DNA of 31,274 nucleotides from an uncultured Desulfobulbaceae bacterium (GTDB lineage: Bacteria > Desulfobacterota > Desulfobulbia > Desulfobulbales > BM004), in NCBI GenBank assembly GCA_947258675.1, contig CAMYJP010000003.1, positions 1 to 31,274 on the forward strand, given 5' to 3'. Made by a program: the position numbers and the translations under genes. Below, piece after piece: positions 16,390-25,800 of the stretch; within the stretch, counting starts at the first letter, position 1, and the number at the start of each line of letters is the position of its first letter. Below the pieces are notes generated by a model. It made no database searches. It saw nothing but the letters and a program-made list of their open reading frames with translations, and had not been told where the DNA came from.

Positions 16390-16944
16390 ATGGATGAAAG
16401 GAAACGCTTAAAAGAATTATTACTAAAAAAATCGTATCGACAGGGAGAAGTAAAACTTTCCTCCGGCAAAATATCTGATTTTTATATTGATGGTAAACAA
16501 ACAACTCTTGATGCTGAAGGGGCTTATCTCTGCGGGAAGATTCTTTATGAGATGATTCGTGAAAACCCTCTGCCAATTGGAGGTGTCGGTGGTATGACTT
16601 TGGGTGCGGATCCTCTTGTCACCGCGGTTTCCCTGGTTAGTTATCTTGAAAAAAGGCCTATTCCTGCTTTTATTGTCAGGAAGGAGCCTAAGCAGCATGG
16701 AACGGAAAATTATATTGAAGGAAAAAATAACCTTCCTGATGGGACTGTGGTTGCTTTAATAGAAGATGTCGTAACTACGGGCGGTACATTGATAAAGGTA
16801 ATTAATCGGGTTGAAGCCCAGGGCTTGAATGTTGGCATGGTTGCCACTGTCGTGGATCGTCAAGAGGGTGGATTTGAATTGCTGGCAAATAAAGGATATC
16901 GTATGGAAGCAATTTTTACCAAGGATGAATTGCTGGCGAAATAA
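16390..16944 (+). CDS. pyrE: Orotate phosphoribosyltransferase PyrE
   Basis: A 184-residue PRTase that converts orotate and PRPP to OMP in pyrimidine synthesis. The PRPP-binding motif is VVALIEDVVTTGGTL (about residues 117-131); the flexible-loop segment VRKEPKQHGTENYIEG and the GKISDFYIDGKQTTL start are typical of the PyrE family. I place the start at ATG 16390, which has GAGG nine bases upstream; an in-frame ATG at 16375 would add five residues and has no ribosome-binding site. It follows hisHF by 126 nt. Both genes belong to pathways that consume PRPP or its products, which may explain the neighbourhood, but no shared regulatory site is visible. Confidence 0.95.
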   Translation: MDERKRLKELLLKKSYRQGEVKLSSGKISDFYIDGKQTTLDAEGAYLCGKILYEMIRENPLPIGGVGGMTLGADPLVTAVSLVSYLEKRPIPAFIVRKEPKQHGTENYIEGKNNLPDGTVVALIEDVVTTGGTLIKVINRVEAQGLNVGMVATVVDRQEGGFELLANKGYRMEAIFTKDELLAK

Positions 16945-16974
16945 AGTTTTTTAAAAGGATTGTCTATTATTGTT

Positions 16975-17145
16975 ATGAAGTGTAAAAAATGTGATGGAAG
17001 ACTCGAAGTTTCACGCATGTGCAGAAGAGTTCGTTTAAAATGCAATCGTTGTGGAAAAGAATTTCAAATCCATGAAGTTGCAGATATTTTAGATCAGCAG
17101 ACAGAGGCGATTTTAGAACAATATACCTGTATAATTTATGATTAA
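16975..17145 (+). CDS. Small zinc-ribbon protein, function unknown
   Basis: A 56-residue protein beginning MKCKKCDGRLEV, with CxxC at Cys3/Cys6 and a second CxxC at Cys23/Cys26 (KCNRCGKEF), plus Cys16. The two CxxC knuckles 16 residues apart are the pattern of a rubredoxin-like zinc ribbon. The C-terminal half (HEVADILDQQTEAILEQY) is predicted helical. It lies 30 nt after pyrE. The ATG at 16975 is 15 nt from an AAAAGGA sequence, rather far; a TTG at 16960 in the same frame is the alternative but would sit directly on that sequence. Possible roles are protein or nucleic acid binding; nothing more specific can be said. Confidence 0.7.
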   Translation: MKCKKCDGRLEVSRMCRRVRLKCNRCGKEFQIHEVADILDQQTEAILEQYTCIIYD

Positions 17146-17202
17146 CTCTGCCTCTGAATAGTTATAAGTATTTTCATTCTATCTAATTCGATCTGATACA
17201 CG

Positions 17203-17222
17203 TCAGGTCTTAAAATACCTGA
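17203..17222. promoter_or_regulatory. Interrupted dyad TCAGGT-N8-ACCTGA upstream of the histidine kinase gene
   Basis: Perfect 6-bp half-sites separated by eight A/T-rich bases, in the 267-bp gap between the zinc-ribbon gene and the sensor kinase. It may be a regulator binding site or an RNA hairpin; no uridine tract follows that would make it a good terminator. No other feature stands out in this gap. Confidence 0.3.
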
Positions 17223-17412
17223 AAATTATAATCAGGTTGTGGTGGTGTAATTGTGCCATACGGAGTTGGAATGTGAATATCCTTGCCAATGCTCCGACAC
17301 AGGGGCAAAAATTCGATTCCCGCATGATTAATATTATTATTAATTATTCTTCTTTTTCTCCTCATTCAAAGATCTCCAATGTCTTAATTTTATCCATTAC
17401 CCAAACAAGGTT

Positions 17413-19572
17413 ATGATCTGGCTGGTAACTATAATTTTTGTCTGTTTATTGCTGCTTGTCATAAGTCTGTTATTTAATATTCAAAAATGTCAAAGGGCAG
17501 AAAAAGCGCTTCGCAGCAGTGAATACCATGCCCGTAAACAACTTGCTGAACTCGAAAATATTTATAAGAACACTCCTGTTGGTCTAGGATTAGTGGATGC
17601 GGAAATGCGCTATATTCGCATTAATGATTTTCTCGCTGAAATGAATGGTAAATCCCCGGACGATCATATAGGGAGAACACCTAAAGAAGTGATACCGGAT
17701 ATTGGCGGTAGGCTGGAAAAATTATACCGGCAGGTATTTGACTCTGGAAACCCGGTTTTGGATTATGAACTGCAAGGAAGGACTTCTGCAGATCCGGAAA
17801 AAGATCACTTCTGGCTGTCAAACTTTTTCCCCTTAGAATCTGCAGGCAAGTTGTCTGGTGTAATGACCGTGGTTACCGATATTACGGCTCGCAAGCAAGT
17901 TGAGGAAGAGCTGAATAATTATCGTCAAAGCCTTGAAGAAAAGGTAAAAGTCCGTATGGCAGAAGTAGAGGAAGCAAATCTTCTTTTGCAGCAAGAGATA
18001 CATGAGAGAAAGGCTATAGAGCAAGAATTACTTGATAGTGAAAAAATTTATAGAGCTTTAATTGAAAAGGCTGGGGATGCAGTATTTCTTTTGGAAGCGG
18101 AAGGAGATGATGCCGGTAAGATTATCAGTACGAATCAGGCGGCAGCTGATATGCATGGTTATTCATTTGATGAACTTCTGGCTCTCAATATTGAAGATTT
18201 GGACAGCCCGGAAGCTGCTCGAGAAATGGCAGGCAGGATTGATCGGATAATGGCCGGGGACTGGATTAAAGAAGAAATAACACATCGTAAGAAAGATGGT
18301 ACAGTTTTCCCGGTTGAAATCAGCGCGGGCTTATTGGAAATTGAAAACAGAAAATACATTCTTGCCTTTGATCGAGACGTTACAGAACGAAAACGGGTGG
18401 AAAATGATTTGGTTCAGGCCCAGAAAAGCGAGGCTATCGGTACCCTTGCTGGAGGTATTGCCCATGACTTTAATAATATTCTGGGCACAATTATCGGTTA
18501 TGCAGAAATGCTTGAAATGTTTGATATTAAAGAGAATAGCCCCGCCCATCCTAAGCTTGCGGAGTTGATACGGGCAGCATATAGGGCAAAGGAACTTGTT
18601 CAGCAAATCCTCACTTTCAGCCGCCGTACCAAGCAGGAAAGGAGTCCTATACAGCTGGAACCACTTGTAGAAGAGATTTTGAGTTTTATTAAGGCAATTT
18701 TGCCGCCTAATATTGAAGTGCGATATACTGCGGGAAGGGGACCTTCAGCGATCATGGCTGACCCAACACAAATACATCAGGTCCTAATGAATTTAGCAAC
18801 CAATGCGATGCATGCTATGGAGAATGCTGGTGGAGTGCTTTCGATTACTGTCGACGAAATGGATATAATAGCAGGTGATATTCCCGGTATGATGCTTGAT
18901 TTGGAGCAGGGAAAGTATGTTAAACTGACCATCAGTGATACAGGCGTCGGAATGGAACAGGAAGTAATGGAAAGGGTTTTTGATCCGTACTTCACTACAA
19001 AAGAGACAGGTGAAGGTACTGGTATGGGATTGGCTGTTGTACAGGGTATTGTGAAAAATCACGGTGGTACCATCACTGTTGAGAGTGGGATAGGGATCGG
19101 TTCAGTTTTCCAAGTCTTTTTTCCCAAAATCGAGCATATTGTGATCAAGGAAGAGGAAGTCTATTCAGATAAAATATCTTCAGGGAAGGAAAGGATTCTT
19201 TTTGTTGATGATGAAAAATCTCTGGTTGAAATAGGCAAGAATATGCTTGAGCAATGCGGTTATCGTGTAATTGCGACAACAGACAGCATAGAAGCCTTGG
19301 AAATATTTAAAAAGCAGCCTGATCAGTTTGATTTGGTAATTACAGACCAGGTGATGCCCAAAATGAAAGGTGATGATTTAGTTCGTAAATTGTTTGAAAT
19401 CAAACCGGATATTCCTGTAATTCTTTGTACAGGGTTTAGTAAGTCCATAACCGAAGAGAAGGCAAAGGAAATCGGAATACGAGAATTTTTGATGAAACCA
19501 CTTGGCACTACAAATCTCTCCGAGATAGTGCGGAAAGTGCTTGATGAAAACCAAAACCATAAACCAGTTTAG
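17413..19572 (+). CDS. Membrane-anchored PAS hybrid sensor histidine kinase with C-terminal receiver
   Basis: A 719-residue hybrid kinase. Order of parts: one N-terminal membrane helix (about 2-24), PAS domain 1 (about 45-160), a coiled coil (about 165-205), PAS domain 2 (about 208-335, ending ITHRKKDGTVFPVEI and FDRDVTERKR), HisKA with phospho-acceptor His351 in GGIAHDFNNIL, HATPase with N-box around 458 and glycine boxes DTGVGM and GTGMGLAVVQGIV, then a receiver domain (about 594-715) with phospho-acceptor Asp645 in LVITDQVMP. There is no periplasmic sensor loop, so the PAS domains probably sense an internal or membrane signal. A sigma-54 activator gene follows 17 nt later and is the likely partner. 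The signal is unknown. Confidence 0.92.
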   Translation: MIWLVTIIFVCLLLLVISLLFNIQKCQRAEKALRSSEYHARKQLAELENIYKNTPVGLGLVDAEMRYIRINDFLAEMNGKSPDDHIGRTPKEVIPDIGGRLEKLYRQVFDSGNPVLDYELQGRTSADPEKDHFWLSNFFPLESAGKLSGVMTVVTDITARKQVEEELNNYRQSLEEKVKVRMAEVEEANLLLQQEIHERKAIEQELLDSEKIYRALIEKAGDAVFLLEAEGDDAGKIISTNQAAADMHGYSFDELLALNIEDLDSPEAAREMAGRIDRIMAGDWIKEEITHRKKDGTVFPVEISAGLLEIENRKYILAFDRDVTERKRVENDLVQAQKSEAIGTLAGGIAHDFNNILGTIIGYAEMLEMFDIKENSPAHPKLAELIRAAYRAKELVQQILTFSRRTKQERSPIQLEPLVEEILSFIKAILPPNIEVRYTAGRGPSAIMADPTQIHQVLMNLATNAMHAMENAGGVLSITVDEMDIIAGDIPGMMLDLEQGKYVKLTISDTGVGMEQEVMERVFDPYFTTKETGEGTGMGLAVVQGIVKNHGGTITVESGIGIGSVFQVFFPKIEHIVIKEEEVYSDKISSGKERILFVDDEKSLVEIGKNMLEQCGYRVIATTDSIEALEIFKKQPDQFDLVITDQVMPKMKGDDLVRKLFEIKPDIPVILCTGFSKSITEEKAKEIGIREFLMKPLGTTNLSEIVRKVLDENQNHKPV

Positions 19573-19589
19573 CGGCTCCAGTAATTGTT

Positions 19590-21035
19590 ATGGCGAATGT
19601 ACTAATTATCGATGACGATCAGGGGATTTGCGGGATGATGGTTGAGCTGGTGAAAAGTATGAACCACAAAGGTTCATATGCCCTCACTCTTAAGGATGGT
19701 TTGCAAAAGGTGGCTGGTGGAAATTATGACGTTGTGTTTCTCGATGTCCAAATGCCTGATGGTAACGGGCTGGAAGTGCTGCCACAAATCAGAGATTCAT
19801 CGTCTGTCCCGGAAGTGATTATAATAACCGGCGCTGGCACTTCCGATGGTGCTGAAATAGCTGTCAAGAACGGTGCCTGGGATTATTTGCAGAAACCACT
19901 CTCACCAAAGAAAATTCTTCTACCATTAAATCGGGTATTTCAATATCGTGATAGTCTGAAAAAAATTCAAAAACCGGCAGTTGCTCTCAAACTTCGGGGT
20001 ATCGTGGGAAGCAGCCAGGCATTGCGGGACAGTCTGGATGCACTTGCTCGTGCAGCAAATAGTGACGCCAATGTGCTGATAACCGGTGAAACAGGAACCG
20101 GTAAGGAGCTTTTTGCCAAAGCAATACATGCGAACAGCTCTCTGGCTGACAAACAATTTATAGTGGTGGATTGCGCTGCATTGCCCGAAAGTTTAATTGA
20201 AAGTTCCCTGTTCGGGCATGAAAAAGGCGCCTTTACCGGTGCTGATCGTGCACGTAAGGGTCTGATAAAAAAAGCTGATGGTGGTACTCTTTTTCTTGAT
20301 GAAATAGGGGAACTCGGACCAACCCTACAAAAAACCTTTCTGCGTGTACTGCAGGAAAGAAAATTTCGCCCTATTGGTGGAGCAGATGAAATAGAAAGTC
20401 ATTTCAGGTTGATTGCTGCGACTAATCGAAATCTTGAAGAAATGGAAGAGAAGAATGAATTCAGAAATGATCTTCTATACAGGCTACAGTCAATCATAAT
20501 AGAACTTCCTCCTTTGAGGCAGAGATTGGAGGATATAAAAGGGTTAACTGTGTATCATACGGCAAAAATATGTGAACGACTGCAAACCGAGATGAAAGGT
20601 TTCTCAACTGATTTTTTTCAGGCTTTGACTTCCTACGAATGGCCTGGAAATGTGAGAGAACTAGCTAATTGTCTTGAAAGCGCTATAAGTGCATCTCAGA
20701 ACGAACCGATTTTGTTTATTAAGCATCTACCAACACATATTCGAGTGAAAGTGGCCAGAGCCTTGATTGATAGAAACCAGCAGAATGTAGCGGAAAAGAA
20801 ATTCCCGAAGGTAAAAGAATCATTAGAAATTATTCCTACATATAGAGAATTTAGAGAAGATCTCCTGGCTGAGCCTGAGAAAAAATATTTTCAGAATCTA
20901 CTTACCCACACCAAAGGAAATATTACTGAGGCTTGCAAGATTTCCGGTCTCGGCCGAACCTGGCTTTACTCTGTCCTTAAGAAACACAACATTTCCAGAA
21001 CAGGCTGGGGTGTGAATGATCCTGAAGAGCAATAA
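19590..21035 (+). CDS. Sigma-54-dependent response regulator, NtrC family
   Basis: A 481-residue activator with the classic three parts. The receiver (1-120) has acceptor Asp52 in VVFLDVQMPDGNG. The AAA+ domain (about 140-375) has Walker A GETGTGKE near residue 165, the sigma-54-contacting GAFTGA near 213 and Walker B GGTLFLDEIGE near 230. The C-terminal Fis-type helix-turn-helix lies around 435-470 (ITEACKISGLGRTWLYSVLKKHNIS). It would bind enhancer-like sites and drive RpoN-dependent promoters after phosphorylation by the adjacent kinase. The ATG has a weak ribosome-binding site. No -24/-12 promoter was recognised near it, so the regulon is probably elsewhere; rpoN itself begins at the end of this window. 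Confidence 0.95.
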   Translation: MANVLIIDDDQGICGMMVELVKSMNHKGSYALTLKDGLQKVAGGNYDVVFLDVQMPDGNGLEVLPQIRDSSSVPEVIIITGAGTSDGAEIAVKNGAWDYLQKPLSPKKILLPLNRVFQYRDSLKKIQKPAVALKLRGIVGSSQALRDSLDALARAANSDANVLITGETGTGKELFAKAIHANSSLADKQFIVVDCAALPESLIESSLFGHEKGAFTGADRARKGLIKKADGGTLFLDEIGELGPTLQKTFLRVLQERKFRPIGGADEIESHFRLIAATNRNLEEMEEKNEFRNDLLYRLQSIIIELPPLRQRLEDIKGLTVYHTAKICERLQTEMKGFSTDFFQALTSYEWPGNVRELANCLESAISASQNEPILFIKHLPTHIRVKVARALIDRNQQNVAEKKFPKVKESLEIIPTYREFREDLLAEPEKKYFQNLLTHTKGNITEACKISGLGRTWLYSVLKKHNISRTGWGVNDPEEQ

Positions 21036-21364
21036 TTTTTTTTCCGTAGGAATTTTTCAGGGTAATACACTACTGTTTGAGTTTTAATAGTATATATAAG
21101 AAGAATCTGTCCATTATTATGTCTGATTGTTCACTATAGTGAACAATTGTTCTTTCTACCGCATGATTTGCTAAGTGTGCTTCATCCCTCTTATTATTCC
21201 AAAAACATCTAACCTATAGATATTTCAGTTGTTTTTCGTTTTTCCTCCGTTTGGTCCAATTTTTGTAATCTACAATAGAAACTCTATCTTGTTGAATGTT
21301 GTTTCCGTTTTGGAATTTAGCAATCTCTGCTGCAGTGAGTTGACTTTAGAGAAGGAAACTAAAT
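21036..21364. other. 329-bp intergenic region with a long palindrome, before the pseudo-receiver gene
   Basis: No gene is seen. The main feature is the 22-bp palindrome listed separately. The rest is AT-rich, and a good Shine-Dalgarno (AAGGAAA at 21353-21359) serves the GTG at 21365. CCTGAA at the end of the response-regulator gene can pair with TTCAGG near 21055 across a T-rich loop, which is too long to be called a terminator. Confidence 0.4.
21126..21147. promoter_or_regulatory. 22-bp perfect palindrome, probable operator
   Basis: Half-site ATTGTTCACTA is followed directly by its exact reverse complement, giving a gapless 22-bp palindrome with GTTCAC-TATA-GTGAAC at its centre. It overlaps a second 12-bp perfect palindrome, GAACAATTGTTC (21141-21152), so three GTTC/GAAC half-sites stand in a row. 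This pattern suits cooperative binding of a dimeric regulator about 220 nt upstream of the GTG at 21365. The regulator is not identifiable. Confidence 0.55.
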
Positions 21365-21745
21365 GTGAATGTGCTTTTTTATGCTAGCGGTGAAAACGGT
21401 AATGACCAGAAGTATCAGCTAGCAATTGAATCGGTAGTTCCGGTGGAGAAAATTGAGGTGTTTAAAACGGTAAGCGAACTATCACAAAGGCTACGGCAAC
21501 CTGTTCAGAATTTAGCAGCCGTTGTTCTTTTGGCTAGGAACAGTGATGAATTTTCCGACTTTCTTGAGATGCGCGATTTGCTATCCGGACTCCGCCTTAT
21601 TCTTGTATTACCGAATCAGGAGGAAGATATCAGATCTGAAGAGCTTGCCCTGTTTCCAAGCTACGTGAGCTATATTGACCAGGATGTTTCAGAGGTTGCA
21701 GCGGTGTTGAACAAGATAGTGGGGCACGAAAAATGGAACCAATAA
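21365..21745 (+). CDS. Receiver-like (CheY-fold) protein lacking the phospho-acceptor site
   Basis: A 126-residue protein starting with GTG, supported by AAGGAAA nine to ten bases upstream. The predicted order of strands and helices (VNVLFYAS, KIEVFK, AAVVLLA, LRLILVLP, YVSYIDQD, each followed by a helix) fits a five-fold beta/alpha receiver. The acidic pair after strand 1, the acceptor Asp at the end of strand 3 (here LLARNSDE) and the conserved Lys after strand 5 are all missing, so phosphorylation is not expected. It may be a protein-interaction or signal-binding pseudo-receiver. It lies downstream of a sensor kinase and sigma-54 regulator and starts a group of three small unknown genes. 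The family is not one I can name. Confidence 0.75.
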   Translation: MNVLFYASGENGNDQKYQLAIESVVPVEKIEVFKTVSELSQRLRQPVQNLAAVVLLARNSDEFSDFLEMRDLLSGLRLILVLPNQEEDIRSEELALFPSYVSYIDQDVSEVAAVLNKIVGHEKWNQ

Positions 21746-21770
21746 CAACAATTAAGCGCGGTATGTCAAA

Positions 21771-22022
21771 GTGAAAAAACAGGATTCCTCAGGAAAACGT
21801 AATAAATCCATTCAAGACATATCACTGTGGCGATTTACCGTGGAGAACAATGAAGTCCGATATGGAGATAGAAGCCGCCAAAAGATGACCAGAAACGGCT
21901 GTAATGAACCGTATAAAGGGAGATACTGGTGCCCTAAGTTGAGATGGTTCCGACGAGAAATCTGCCCTTTCCTCTGTCGGCGGGAATGCGAAAATTATGA
22001 GGCAATGTGCGGTTGTTTATAG
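21771..22022 (+). CDS. Small cysteine-rich protein, unknown
   Basis: A possible 83-residue protein. The first 40 residues are polar; the second half carries seven Cys (44, 54, 65, 69, 73, 80, 82) among aromatic and basic residues (YKGRYWCPKLRWFRREICPFLC), suggesting metal or iron-sulfur binding. The start is a GTG with no clear ribosome-binding site, 25 nt after the previous stop; the frame is closed by TAA at 21753, so no better start exists except an internal ATG at 21885. The dense Cys pattern argues for a real gene, the poor start against it. Confidence 0.5.
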   Translation: MKKQDSSGKRNKSIQDISLWRFTVENNEVRYGDRSRQKMTRNGCNEPYKGRYWCPKLRWFRREICPFLCRRECENYEAMCGCL

Positions 22023-22098
22023 AACTTTATCACTAGTGGTTTTAGTGGAATTTTAAATAAAAACGCGGACTAAATCCGGCGCAACTCAGGTGAAAGCA

Positions 22099-22503
22099 AT
22101 GAATGAATATGACAGAGTTCAATTGTTGGCCGAATTGGCTGAAGCCCATTGTGAGCTGAATCATGGCCCTGAAACCAATTCGCAGGACTTTAAGGCAGTG
22201 AATTATATTGTTATGCCTTTTGGTTACAATCAAAGTGATGTCCAGGATGTTTCGGTAAGAGATTTGGTCATTCCTGTTTGCAATGAATGCATTCAGGCTT
22301 TATTGCAGGAGGAATGGACACTTCTATATTGCTTTGAATGTTGCCGAAGTCAGTGGGTATGCAGGAAGTTTGCAAAAAACCAATACCGTCATCATGTTTT
22401 GTGGCTGCGTGGCTGTCCTGAATGCACCAATGAATTTGGAGGACTTTATTTTACAGATATGCCGAAAATGTTTGGGATGACTGACGTGCAGCTTGCCGTC
22501 TAA
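22099..22503 (+). CDS. Conserved-looking Cys-pair (zinc-binding) protein, unknown
   Basis: A 134-residue protein from ATG 22099, which has AGGTGA six bases upstream; a GTG at 22090 in the same frame lies inside that sequence and is unlikely. The first 58 residues are acidic and helical (MNEYDRVQLLAELAEAHCEL). The rest has Cys groups at 61/64 (CNEC), 78/81/82 (CFECC), 88, and 106/109 (CPEC), together with RHHVLWLRG, which look like two zinc-ribbon-type clusters. The protein ends soon after LYFTDM. From memory, similar small proteins occur in other Desulfobacterota without known function. It is the last of three small plus-strand genes and is followed by a convergent activase gene. Confidence 0.75.
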   Translation: MNEYDRVQLLAELAEAHCELNHGPETNSQDFKAVNYIVMPFGYNQSDVQDVSVRDLVIPVCNECIQALLQEEWTLLYCFECCRSQWVCRKFAKNQYRHHVLWLRGCPECTNEFGGLYFTDMPKMFGMTDVQLAV

Positions 22504-22828
22504 CCCACATTGCTCATGATTATTTAGTGAAATCAATATATCAAATTGAATTTGCTCTATTAATTTAGTTAATTGATAGATTCTGAAATTGAACACTCTG
22601 CTTGTTGCTGTTCATAAAGAAAAAGATGTTGCAAAAGTCACCAAAGGCGATTCGAATCTTACTGAATCTTTTTCGTCATCAACTGTTCTGCATACCCATA
22701 ATATACCCCAAAAGTACATATAGCCTTCGCTTATTTCCTTCGGGCATAAGTTGAACAGCTTCTTTATCGATTCTCAAGCAACCTCGAACCTTGAATAATG
22801 AAGACTAGCCTGCCTCTTTTACTCTTTT
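22504..22828. other. 325-bp AT-rich region between converging genes
   Basis: No gene is seen. A weak plus-strand terminator is possible: GATTC (22649-22653) pairs with GAATC (22664-22668) and is followed by TTTTTC. A TCAAT/ATTGA pair near 22532-22548 is AT-only and not convincing. Two copies of CCTTCG lie near 22725-22742. I find no clear terminator for the minus-strand activase gene. Confidence 0.35.
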
Positions 22829-25800
22829 CTATTGAGTATGGTTTTCACATTTCAACATTGCGTTGCTTAATCGTTTGGCCTGTAGGCAGAAGGCCTCCAG
22901 GCGAGCTTCAATAACCTGAGGAAAAGCTTTGCCATCGGTCTCAATCGCTAAGAATGGAAACTTGCGATCTCTTGCCAGAATCGGGTCCCACTTGCCGTGA
23001 TTGTTTCCCTGAAAAAGTATCTTTTTTTCCTTGGTAGTAAATTTCTCGCTCAAAATAGATTCAGCAACCCTCGAGGGCATACAGCCAAACGGCCCAATGG
23101 AAATAATTCCGCAGGCCGGTTGCAGGATTTCGTGCAGCGCAGATCCAACTGTCAAAATCGATTCACAGGTAACATTAGGAGAAATGAATTTTTTCCCTGC
23201 TGTGATTAAGGGATCAACATCAACATGTTCTTCATAGAAGAAAAGACCAGCTGGGGCTAATTTTTTTCGTATCTGGCTGTCGTAGAACCTTTTAATTTTT
23301 AGTCGCGTCCAGAAGCCTACATTTGGTTTGCCCTCGATACGTTCCTTGATTAACCAGTCAATGTATTTTACCCATTCACTGTTTTGAGCTGTCCGAACAA
23401 TAAAACCCATATCGGCAAGCCGCTCGACCAGGTTTTGCAGAGAAATAGGGTCGTGACGAACATATATTTCACCGACCAGAGAAAGCTTTGGTATTTGATT
23501 ATATGATTTTCTTAATGGAATGCGGCTGAGCACTTTAGCGCTTTTTGTCAGTTGAGCTGAAATGGTTGACCAATTTTTATCAATGACGGAACGTATGGCT
23601 TCATATTCTGTTTTTAATATCGTTATTCCCTGCTCCTTGTTTTCAGCTCCGGCAAGAACCGTGGACCACATCTCGTCAAAAATATCGCCAATTACCAGTG
23701 CTCGCCAGGCGGCGATCAAAAAACGGTCTCCCAGCCCGCCATAGCCGTTAATCGATGTTGGCGATAGTACAGCCGTATCCAGGATCTGCTGTTTTTTCAA
23801 AAGTTGTTTTGAAAAAACATGATATTGGCCAAACCGGCAGGGTCCTTGGGCAGTGGCCATGAAATAGGCAGTTGCTTCTCCATTTTTTCTGTTATTTAGA
23901 TAACGTAATAGTGACCCAACTGTAGTTTGAAGGGGCAGACATTCCTTACATGAAGAGTGTCCTCGCCCCAGCTTGAGAATCTCTTCATCTGCTGGCGGCA
24001 GCGTTTCAGCACGCACACCGATTCTGGAAAAGGCTCCAGCGAGTAAAGGTGTGCCGAATTTACTCATTGCCGGAATAATTACTTTAACCTGGGGATCAGT
24101 TAAGGGTAACCAACCCCCATTGGATGTGCGGATTCCAGGTTTTTTTCCATTAAATATCAGTTCGGCCTGTCTGTATGCTTGTTTTTTATAGGGCTTGCGG
24201 GGTTGTTTTTCAATTTGTCGATAATATTGGACAATGTCCAAAAAAGCTTCAACTCTGGTTTCAAGTCCGGCATCAGCAGTGTGGCTGTCCAGCTCTAAGG
24301 TGAGTGAGGGCTTTCGTCCCATGATATCTCGGAAATAACTGAGAATAAAGGAATCAGGACCGCATGAAAAGTTGGTAATAAAAGTTGCGAAGAGCTGGGG
24401 GTTTTTCTCAACATAATGGCTTCCCTTAAGAATCATGTTTCCGGTGGCCCAATACATATTATGATCTTGGTCCAATTCCTGATCACCATAAGGCAGCATA
24501 TCAAAAGGAATCACCGGAATGCCGCGGGAAGCGAATTTGGCAGGAAGACCTTTATTCGCAGTACTGGTAAAGCTATTGTAGGGTCTGCCAAACAGTGCAA
24601 CCCCGAAGCAGTTAGGATTATCTTTAATGGTGGCGAGTGTTTCATCACCAATTAACTTGATATCAGTAAAGAATTCATTCTGTTCCCTTATCGCAGCATT
24701 TAAGGCTGGTTTGGCAAGAACAGGGTTGACTCCGAGTTGGTTTGCCAACTCAATAAATACCGATAAGTTGTTTTCTGACCCTTTGGAAAAATCGAGAGTT
24801 GGAAAAAGTGTCTTTCTCGATAGAAAGTTCGGAAAAGCTGCACGCAAATAGAATGGTTCACTCTGCAATAATACACACGTGCACGAGATATTGGTTTTGG
24901 ATTTACCTTGCAACCCTTTAATATGTGGGAGAAAATAATAATCAGGTTCACGGGCTAACAGTGAAGTTGCATATCCGTGGGCAAGTTCCACAGGATAGCA
25001 GAAAGCAGCCCCCTGTTGGTCCATGCCAGCTGGATCAATTGCATCTGGAAGGATAAGTCGATAGCCTAGTTCAGCAAACAACCGGTTGAAAAAAGGGAAA
25101 TAGGTGTTTACCAAAAAAGATCGATTCATACCAATTGTCGGTCTGGTATCGGTAGGATTGTCCGGGCAAAGATCTCTAAACACCCTTCGTTCCCTTTTCT
25201 GCACTAAATTTAAACCGGTTGGATCGATTTTTCTTTTATGGATTAAATTGTCATAACGATTACATATACCTCCGAAGGGATATACTTTTTTGCCAACTTC
25301 TATACGGGAAATTTCGCAACCACGGTCACAATCTTTTCCGCCCCCGCAAATGAAGGGTTTTTTGTAAGAGACAGTCCTGTGCATCAGTTCGTTAAGGTCA
25401 AAGCTTTTCGGCTTCAACAATCCCTGCTCTAACCGACGCTCCAGTTCGAGAGCCACCCCAAAAGCACCAATCAGTCCGGGTTCAGGAGGTACGACTATCT
25501 GCTTATCGCAAAAAGCTGACATGGCAGCTGGTACGGCAGAATTATAACAAACTCCACCCTGCATAAAGACCTTTTTTCCAACCTGACGGTTTCCCTTGAC
25601 TCGGTTGGCGTAATTCATACAAATGGAATACACCAGGCCGGCAACTATGTCTTCTACTGGAATATTATCCTGGGCAGCCCTTTTGATATCCGAGCTTATG
25701 AACGCTGCGCACTGATCATTGAAATTTGGTGGTTTTTTTGACTGGAAGGCTGTTTCACCTATTTTGGTCATATCAAGGCCGAGACTTTCTTTTGCCGATT

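Noticed and set aside
17262..17285. Possible sigma-54 (-24/-12) promoter, TTGGAATG...CCTTGCC, before the histidine kinase gene.
   Set aside because: The distance between the GG and GC elements is 15 bases, not the required 10.
17305..17330. TTCGATTCCCGC resembles the T-loop and 3' arm of a tRNA or tmRNA.
   Set aside because: The bases before it cannot form a T-stem, and no acceptor, D or anticodon arm can be found upstream.
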